From Gerris lacustris (taxonomy: Eukaryota > Arthropoda > Insecta > Hemiptera > Gerridae), in NCBI GenBank assembly GCA_951217055.1, contig OX578280.1, forward strand, positions 11,348,271 through 11,412,270: a stretch of 64,000 nt of DNA, given 5' to 3'. Both the position numbers and the translations under genes were made by a program. The notes under the pieces were generated by a model. That model did no database searches. It was given only the letters and a program-made list of their open reading frames with translations, and was not told the origin of the DNA. Shown piece after piece: positions 54,455 through 64,000 of this stretch; position 1 is the first letter of the stretch; the number at the start of each line of letters is the position of its first letter.

Positions 54455-54995
54455 ACCTCCCTTGGATACGAATCATTACCAGGTACATGGATGTTTAACC
54501 TAGTTTCAGCAGTGTTGCAAGTTAGCTAAGCATTTGACAAGCGTGTGAAAAGCAAACTTTAAAATGCGCAAGCAAAGATTCACGAATCATTGTTAAACTT
54601 CTTTGAATCCTTAATGGGTAATAAGAGGGTCATGAAGAATTCCATTTAATTTCTTCAAGGCAAAAAGTACCGTCCCAAAAAAACGCCTGAAGGCGTACTT
54701 ATTATAAGCTATTTCCAAATAAGGTACTGGTTCAACCTTTCAAAACAGACATGTAGAAAGTGAAGATTGCAAAAGACTAACTGAATGATGGACACATGAA
54801 CACGGTAATCAACACATAATGTTTTTAGAAAGCCGTAACTTTTAACTGAACAAATTGAATGAAGAAAAGAAAAGAATATTACGACAAATTAAAATATTTT
54901 AACTTAACTGATTTTATTTTTGTGTTAAGTTGAACTAAATATATCTAGAACTTAGAGCGTGGGCTTCCGCAGGAAAATCTTGTCATTGATAACTT
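54455..54995. other. No gene; SINE-like phrase at left
   Basis: CTCCCTTGGATACGAATCAT, then TACCAGGTAC (54457-54486), repeats the phrase at 26090-26130. Nothing else is recognised. Confidence 0.4.
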
Positions 54996-54999
54996 AGTT

Positions 55000-55243
55000 T
55001 TCAGGTGAAATCCGCGTCTACGCGGGTTTTTAGTCCGACATTTCACTTCCACCACTGGAAGCATATTCGGGGGTGTGGTAAATCGTAATGTTAACTCGAA
55101 GTAACAAGATATACAAGATGTAAGACTATATCTAGTTCTTGCTTCGAGTTAACATTACGATTTACCACTTTCTTTAAGATGCTTCCAGTAGAGGAAGCGA
55201 AACGTCGGACTAACAACCCTTCGAGACACGGATTTCACCGGAA
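55000..55243. mobile_element. Foldback element, ~105-bp arms
   Basis: Outer ends TTCAGGTGAAATCCG and CGGATTTCACCGGAA. Inner arms GTGGTAAATCGTAATGTTAA and TTAACATTACGATTTACCAC are exact complements. The spacer is about 40 bases (TACAAGATGTAAGACTATA). No coding capacity. Confidence 0.85.
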
Positions 55244-55323
55244 ATCTAAAATTATTTATATCTGAAACTGTTTAAATGACTGCCTTTAAGTTAATAATTA
55301 ACTAAATTTAATACCTATGAATT

Positions 55324-55745
55324 AAGCAAAAGTTAAAGAGCGAAGACGATTGAAATTAATCAGGTTCTATCTGCGGTCTACTTTCGACAAACCATCAAAA
55401 TTTCATAAAAATCATATGATTACTTTTGAAGATATAGGTGAAAACAAATGTATGTTTATGCGCATGTTGAAGAGAAACAAATGGGCGCAGAAGGTTGAAA
55501 CTTATATGGGACTAACAATGAGCTAATTATGACCTACCATATAAATTTAATTAAAATCGAACGTGTTGTTTTTAAGATATGTTGGTTCTTGGTTCACAAA
55601 AAACTGACAGACAGACACGGAACCAAAAGTGTTCCCTGATATCTAAAATGGATTTCTATGTCCTGGAGTTTTTAAAATCGGAGAAATAAAATATTTTCGA
55701 TCTTCAAAACGATCACACAGCTTCTGTTACCTTCGGTAAGCTACC
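55324..55745 (+). repeat. R2 dispersed repeat, left end missing
   Basis: From TAAGCAAAAGTTAAAGAGCG to GTTACCTTCGGTAAGCTACC. Confidence 0.8.
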
Positions 55746-55749
55746 AGAA

Positions 55750-56225
55750 AAAATAACTATTCAAGCACATGCCTGAATGTCTTGCAAGTCCGAAATGCCA
55801 ATTTATTGTCTGTTCTTCCGCGGCAAACTAGACTAACATTGGTACTATGCTGGCTTGGAAAGGTTGTATAGAATCGGGCTTAAAACTGGAACGGAAGCAA
55901 TAAAAAAACAAATTCTGAAGTGTAAATAAATCTCTTTGAGGTGAAATGAACGCACCAGTTCACATAAACTGAAAACGTTTCGAACCAATTGAACAATATA
56001 AACTAAACAATTTAACGTTCCCTAAGGTAAAATTGTTTTAACTTAATAATTATTTGAAGCTTTCCATTTTAAGCATTTTGAGTTTGGAAGGTTATTTCAA
56101 CAAAACATGACCAGCTCTTAATTGATAATAAATTATTTAAAATAATCAATAATAATGCGGATATCAACTTCAATCGCAATAATTTATTCCAGTTTAGATA
56201 AAAATTAGTGAATTTCATAACTCAA
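55750..56225. other. No gene recognised
   Basis: AT-rich, no coding signal. Confidence 0.4.
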
Positions 56226-56229
56226 TTAT

Positions 56230-56305
56230 CAAACCAGGTAGGATCTCTATGGTAGTTCATTATTGTCATTAATACTTGGGGAGCAAAAGATCCGGGTTCG
56301 ATTTC
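56230..56305 (+). other. tRNA-like segment (possible SINE head)
   Basis: TATGGTAGTTCATTATTG may be a decayed A box; GATCCGGGTTCGATTTCCGA is a good B box about 45 bases further. No stable cloverleaf. Confidence 0.4.
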
Positions 56306-56684
56306 CGACTACAGCAAGAAAAATCTCACATCATGAATCCCCACACTTATTTTTCAACCATTTTTCAAATATAAATGGAAAAATAAATGAAGTGAAGTGG
56401 CGTCTATCAATCCGGTTAACTATAAATACCTCTTGGTGCAACAATCCGTGAAAGACCTAGACCAGCTAGAGGGTATTAACAACTTTATATGTAATAGATG
56501 ACAAGAGGTGACTGTGTCGGTCTTAATCAGTTGTCTTATCATTAAATTGGCATACTTAAATCCGGTTGCGAATGTCAATTATAGTGTTTATAAAGCAGAT
56601 GAAACTACAAGCCAACTTAAGCTGTTGTTTCACGAATTAATGTTATTAAAAATCAAAGAAAACAACTGATTTAATTAAATATTG

Positions 56685-57280
56685 TTAAACTAAGTTTAAA
56701 CGATGCCAATTGTCCTCAACTGATTGCTGGTCATAATAGTACATTACGCGTCGAGTGCGGAAAGTAGCATTTTGCATGCGAGTGTGGAGTTTGCACCCGA
56801 GCGACAGCGAGGGTGGTAAAACCACACGAGCAATGCAAAATGCCGTTTTCGCACGAGTTGCGTACCGTACTTTATCTACGATTGTTAGATTTAAATAATA
56901 AATACAGAAACAAATAAACTTGCTGTATGTAAGTTCGTATCTCTCTCTTGATAAAGATGGCATTAATTCATTAGTTGTATTTTTTGCCGAATTAATTATT
57001 TCTGGAGGATTATTCTTCTCCACATTTTCGTCAAAGTCACTTGATTCACTCATTGTTTTTCACTAAAAACTCGATATAAACAGTTACTTTAATAAAAGAA
57101 CACCAAATTAGTTTTGTTAAATGTAAACAAACTCACTAATCGTGCGTAAAGAAGAAGAATTATTCAGAACTATGAGACGCGCATGCGCAATGAATACAAG
57201 TACGTAAATAATCACTTTCTACGCATCTAAACAAAGATATAATGTTTATATTTCGTATCAATCGTAGATAAAAGCTATTT
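56685..57280 (-). pseudogene. R7 copy 4, longest coding start
   Basis: Start codon at 57053 reading leftwards. The frame begins MSESSDFDENVEKNNPPEII, followed by NELMPSLSRERYELTYSKFI, after which it runs into the foldback (56750-56870) and is no longer credible as protein. The two-base indel against copy 1 lies at SRERYE. Upstream, CGCGCATGCGCA is at 57178-57189 but the palindrome is reduced to one arm (57148-57163). See 9712-10150 for the possible tyrosine-recombinase resemblance, which is weak. Confidence 0.55.
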
Positions 57281-57287
57281 ACGTACC

Positions 57288-57400
57288 TAGAGCAGTAAGG
57301 GCGTTATTACAGGCCGAGGGCGAAGTTTGAAAGCACGAGTGCGTTTAACGCCCGAGGCCTGTCATGTCGCTTACTGCTCGTGGTGCGTACACTATTTTGC
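57288..57400. repeat. Foldback (GAGCAGTAAG word)
   Basis: GTACCTAGAGCAGTAAG faces CTTACTGCTCGTGGTGCGTA, and ACAGGCCGAGGGCG faces CGCCCGAGGCCTGT. About 110 bp in all, GC-rich, abutting R7 on its upstream side. Confidence 0.75.
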
Positions 57401-57499
57401 CGTAATCTTCGAAACAATAAATGCATATTAAGGTTATATCAGTACCAAAACAAACCGCAGTTATAAAAATATTGATTGTTTACAAATGAACAGCTGACC

Positions 57500-57765
57500 C
57501 TGAGAACTACTAGCGCTTCTTGCACGCCGCGGCCCGGCCAGGAAGCGGCCGTTTCTCGGCCGCCTACTACTAGTGGCCCTGTAATGAAAAAGTATGCATT
57601 TTTACAAGCCCTAGGGCTGTAAAATGGAACTTTTACGGAAGCTTAGGATAGGAATGTTTACAAGTGGCGGTAAAACCTATTTACAAGGATATATAAAATT
57701 AGGCAGTAATGGGTCGAGAAATGGCTAAAAAACAAATGCAAAAATAAAGACAAAAACAAAGCAAC
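57500..57765. other. No gene; GC-rich patch
   Basis: 57527-57560 is unusually GC-rich (CGCGGCCCGGCCAGGAAGCG) with partly self-complementary GGCCG motifs. The remainder is AT-rich. Confidence 0.4.
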
Positions 57766-57768
57766 TGT

Positions 57769-58001
57769 TCAATCTTGTTCACACGGCACCATTTGTTGTT
57801 GACAATATTGTGTTATGGGTGGTGGGGGACATCCCCACCACCCGGATATGTAGCTAGACTCATCTACTCCTCGAGACAATTGCGCTTGCCATTTATCTAG
57901 GCAAATGGAAAACGTGTTTACACGAAGCCAATAATTTAATGCCAGTAAACTGCCTTCTGAAAATTGTCTAGACAATTGGCATCGTGGAAACCCAGCTTTA
58001 G
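57769..58001. mobile_element. Word-palindrome MITE (CAATTGTCTAGACAATTG)
   Basis: The right end complement reads AAAGCTGGGTTTCCACGATG and the left end AATCTTGTTCACACGGCACC, a degenerate inverted pair. Inside, AATTGTCTAGACAATT is a perfect palindrome (57963-57978), and GGGTGGTGGGG-GACAT-CCCCACCACCC is a perfect 11-bp stem (57817-57843). Confidence 0.6.
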
Positions 58002-58080
58002 GGTCCGTAGGCAAAAACGAGGACTTATACATTCCTGCGCTTGTCTGTCTGTAACGCTCCTGATCTCCGAAAGTATACCA
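57998..58080 (-). repeat. R9 end fragment
   Basis: TTTAGGGTCCGTAGGCAAAA, then CGCTTGTCTGTCTGTAACGC, the usual opening of inverted R9 copies, and then divergent text. Confidence 0.6.
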
Positions 58081-58218
58081 AACAAAAAAATCTGAAACTC
58101 TGAAGTAATGTTATTTGTAAAAACCCAAACGCAGGAAAATGAAACCCCCGAAACATTCCTCCCTAAAAAAAGAAGGGGGATAATAAAAATATTTTTTTAA
58201 ACGGAAATGCGTCATGTA

Positions 58219-59334
58219 TAGTCCAGTAACTTCGTCATCTGAAAGTATGGGGTAGTATGCGTCAAATCCGGTAGTTCTGACTTTTTGCAGACTTGTTTAT
58301 GATGTTGGCCTAATGAATAATCCAAGTTTGTGACCTCGAGTGCAGAACGCAACTTTATTAAAAATCGAAAAAACCACGAAAAAATCGTTATTTTTTCAAA
58401 TTTTGGCGATTATAACCCTAAAGGACTAGTTTTTGAAAAAACATTTTTTTTTAGGACGTTTTCAAAGTAGACTAAATTTGCTACAATATGATACTAGAAC
58501 TGACTCTGTAGACCCAATAGTTTCCGAGATTAAGCCTTTCAAAGTTTATCATTTTTTTCGAACTTGGCAAGTTTATCATTTTTTTCGAATTTTTTGCAAT
58601 ATTTTAGATACACGTTTTTAAACTTCCCTAAGTTTTTTTTCATTTCACTTGTCGACTGGCCTGCTGCCCATAACGTGAGTGCCGTTTGAACTCAAAATCT
58701 GCAGAATGTCTGATCCCAGTCCCAGCGTGGGTTTGTGTTTTATATGAAAGGAGACTTTAAGTAAAGGTCAAGTGCGCCTAGTGAAGGAAAGTGTAAAAAC
58801 CCTTCTTGCGTCGAGTATTTCCCTTAAGAACATAGAAAATCAGCGTTTATTGAAGGGTGTAAATGAGATATATGTTCACAGTGCTTGTCAGATAAAATAC
58901 AACAATCCGAAGTTGGTCAAAGCAGCAGTTAGCAGTGGAAAATCAAATATTACGCCATCAAAAGCAACGAGATCAGTCTCTGAGCAGTTCAAAAATTGCG
59001 AATTTAGAAACAAATGATAAACTTTGAAAGGCTTAATCTCGGAAACTATTGGGTCTACAGAGTCAGTTCTAGTATCATATTGTAGCAAATTTAGTCTACT
59101 TTAAAAACGTCCTAAAAAAATGTTTTTTCAAAAACTAGTCCTTTAGGGTTATAATCACCAAAATTTGAAAAAATAACGATTTTTTCGTGGTTTTTTCGAT
59201 TTTTGACAAAGTTGCGTTCGGCGTTCGAGGTCACAAACTTGGATTATTTATAAGGACAATATCATAAACACGTCTGCAAAAAATCAGAACTACCGGATTT
59301 TACGCATACAGTGATGTATAAAGTTACTGGACTA
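58219..59334. mobile_element. Foldback element A, ~330-bp arms
   Basis: Left arm 58219-58560 and right arm 59008-59334 are long inverted repeats with a few differences. Outer ends: TAGTCCAGTAACTT and complement AAGTTACTGGACTA. Further matches: AAATCCGGTAGTTCTGA, GACCTCGA, AAAAATCGAAAAAACCACGA, CCTAAAGGACTAGTTTTTGA, TGATACTAGAACTGACTCTG. The spacer of about 450 bp holds a coding relic. No target duplication is evident. Confidence 0.85.
58742..59017 (+). pseudogene. Transposon protein N-terminal relic
   Basis: One frame reads LCFI, an in-frame stop, then KETLSKGQVRLVKESVKTLL, then ISLKNIENQRLLKGVNEIYV, then HSACQIKYNNPK. A Cys pair (one lost) followed by V-HSAC--KY resembles the N-terminal zinc-finger-like region of uncharacterised insect transposon-encoded proteins (C--C ... 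VH--CR--Y), from memory and not checked. The stop and the lack of any further domain mean it is not functional. It occupies the unique spacer of foldback A. Confidence 0.45.
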
Positions 59335-59344
59335 GTAGGGGTGT

Positions 59345-59860
59345 TAATTGAAAGCGGAGGACGCCCCGAGTACAAATATATATTTGGTTTTTGCTTTTTT
59401 TCGTTTTTCAACAATTCATCTATCTATGTCATGTCGCCTTGAAAATTGCGTTTTTCGTGTCCCCTCTGTATTGAATGAAAAACGAATGAACGTAAAAAAA
59501 TCATCAAACAAAAACAATATGTTTAAGGAATTTATCCAGTCACATATTTTGTGTGAAACAAATGCCCCCCTCCCCCTCAAAATCTAAATAATTTATTATC
59601 TTAGGAATGGATTGGGTTAGACACGGAGTAGTTTCAAAGCGTTTGGATAATAAAAATACATAAAAAGCCGTTTGTGTCAAGTCAGTATAATAAATGGTTC
59701 AAATTTTATAGTTAAAATACATTGTTAAATAGCCGCCATTTTGATACGTCTGGGCCGATCTTGCTGGTTTACGAACTCGACCTATTTTTTTTAAATTGCC
59801 TCAGACCCTTTGTATGTGCTGAAAACACATACTTTTCGTTTTGTTTTTCTTTTATTTTAA
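59345..59860 (+). repeat. Spacer with R14 copy 2
   Basis: 59555-59715 matches R14 at 5385-5570. The rest (59345-59550 and 59720-59860) has no recognisable gene. The (TA)n of 59861-59889 begins the target of foldback B. Confidence 0.5.
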
Positions 59861-59889
59861 TTCATATATATATATATATATATATATTA

Positions 59890-62539
<2,650 letters not shown>

Positions 62540-63115
62540 CGTTATTCTATCTTATAAAAGTTATTTCTACTGCATTAAAAACTATAGATGATAATTACTT
62601 TTTAAATTAAGATCATTATTAAACATTTCGTTTATATTTAGTTTTTGTTTGAGAAATTTAAGCTAAGCATGAGAGGGATTTGAAATAAGCAGTTTTTATT
62701 GAAGACATCAATTTAAATGGGATTAAACATGGCTTGGAGGTTTGAGGTTCAAAGCATTTATAACTCAAGTACCGCATAAATAAAACACTAAGTCCCCACA
62801 GACCTAAAGTATAAATTTCATACAGATCCCTTTTCCCTTTTTTGAGATTTCATCTTCACTTTCCTATAAAAAAACTTATCTAAATTTTTATTTATTTAAA
62901 CTTTTAATTTTTGATGATCTGAACTAAAATATTTTTTCTCAAAAAGTCTTAAATAATAATAAGCCAACCAGCTTTATACAAACCAACTTCGGATTCTAAA
63001 TCAATTGACAAGATATTTTTGTTTACATGTGTAAATAAAATTATGTCAGTGCTGCGGATTGAAGTATGCGGAATACTGCAGCTTTTAATGCAGATAAAAG
63101 CAGCGGGGAACTACT
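62540..63115. other. No gene recognised
   Basis: AT-rich, no coding signal. Confidence 0.4.
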
Positions 63116-63118
63116 ATG

Positions 63119-63654
63119 TATGATAGTTTCGAGCTACGTATGACAGTATCGAGCTATGTATGACAGTATCGAGCTAGGTATGATAGTATCAAGCTAGGTA
63201 TGATAGTCTCGAGCTACGTATGATAGTATCGAGCTACGTATGACAGTATCGAGCTAGGTATGATAGTATCAAGCTAGGTATGATAGTCTCGAGCTACGTA
63301 TGATAGTATCGAGCTACGTATGACAGTATCGAGCTAGGCATGATAGTATCAAGCTAGGTATGATAGTCTCGAGCTACGTATGATAGTCTCGAGCTACGTA
63401 TGATAGTATCGAGCTACGTATGATGGTATCGAGCTACGTATGATAGTATCGAGCTACGTATGATAGTATCGAGCTACTTATGATAGTATCGAGCTACGTA
63501 TGATGGTATCGAGCTACGTATGATAGTATCGAGCTACGTATGATAGTATCGAGCTACTTATGATAGTATCGAGCTACGTATAATAGTATCGGGCTACGTA
63601 TGATATTATCGAGCTACGTATAATTGTATCAAGCTACGTATGATAGTATTGATC
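63119..63654 (+). repeat. 20-bp minisatellite, ~27 units
   Basis: The unit is TATGATAGTATCGAGCTACG. Variants (GACAG, AAGCTAGG, GTCTC, GATGG, CTACTT) recur in a fixed order every four units: about 63181-63340 and again about 63421-63580, an 80-bp higher-order period. The last units decay into TTGATCATT. Confidence 0.95.
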
Positions 63655-64000
63655 ATTTATTTATTTGTAAAAATAAATTTAACGATCTATATAAATTAGG
63701 TACACAGTTTACTGGTGGTGAACAAATTCAACTAGGCCCAAAATGACCAAGCCAAAGTTACATTGGCCAAATTGTAATAAGAGATTACAACACTATTGTC
63801 CCCATAATTGCAATACTTATTACATCATACTTTAAGTTACTATAACTAATCAGTTAATTGTTATACGGATAAGACGAAGAATTACTAAAAACAATTATTT
63901 TAGTCACAAAATCAAAATTTCTACAATTGAAATGCTTTTTAGAAATCGGGGGATTTCTCTAGAGTCCTCTGTCTCTATCCGTCAAAATGTTTGCAAAACT
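63655..64000. other. No gene recognised
   Basis: AT-rich sequence to the window edge, no repeat or frame seen. Confidence 0.4.

Overview
The window looks like non-coding DNA from an animal nuclear genome, probably an arthropod. By eye it is strongly AT-rich. It carries eukaryotic transposon classes (hAT, pogo, mariner/Tc1-like, a LINE, tRNA-derived SINEs), poly(A) tails and long (TA)n arrays. I found no intact host gene, no bacterial-style operon, no rRNA and no convincing functional tRNA. The arthropod assignment rests on the repeat style (short dispersed repeats with GACAGACAGAC blocks and terminal hairpins) and is only an inference. I cannot name the species.

Most of the sequence can be explained as dispersed repeats, which I recognised by finding the same text at several places in the window. 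Labels used below: R1 = ~600 bp repeat with CTTTCTCATATA ends and an internal tRNA-like module. R2 = ~540 bp repeat ending in two hairpins. R3 = ~650 bp repeat. R4 and R9 = related repeats beginning GGGTTTCGTTGG or GGGTCCGTAGG. R5, R6, R10, R12, R14 = shorter dispersed repeats. R7 = repeat carrying a promoter-like segment and the start of a protein. R8 = repeat related to R1. R13 = outer MITE that hosts other MITEs.

Layout. 0-9 kb: degenerate repeats, a (TA)n tract, one hAT end, R4, R1, a mariner/Tc1-like relic, R3, R5 and R6. 9-15 kb: R7 with flanking direct repeats, then several MITEs built from one self-complementary word. 15-24 kb: tandem degenerate repeats, a pogo-like end and R2 copies. 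24-35 kb: MITEs, R8, R2, a second R7, R3 with a homogeneous 30-bp minisatellite, R9, a 39-bp minisatellite split by a SINE, and a LINE 3' fragment inside R8. 35-43 kb: a chimeric R2/R3 copy, a TIR element and a three-level nest of R2/R2/R1. 43-49 kb: a hAT element with a decayed transposase, hosting a second TIR element with eight copies of one 14-mer, all set inside older repeats. 49-57 kb: a MITE inside a MITE, R2, R1, a 74-bp minisatellite and R7. 57-64 kb: two large foldback elements carrying pieces of transposon protein, and a 20-bp minisatellite.

No genes work together as a pathway here. The interest lies in genome structure: nested insertions with readable target duplications, a recurring class of self-complementary MITEs with similar ends but unrelated interiors, giant palindromic transposons, and repeats that share flanks but carry different cores. 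All copy comparisons were made by eye; no alignment or database search was run.
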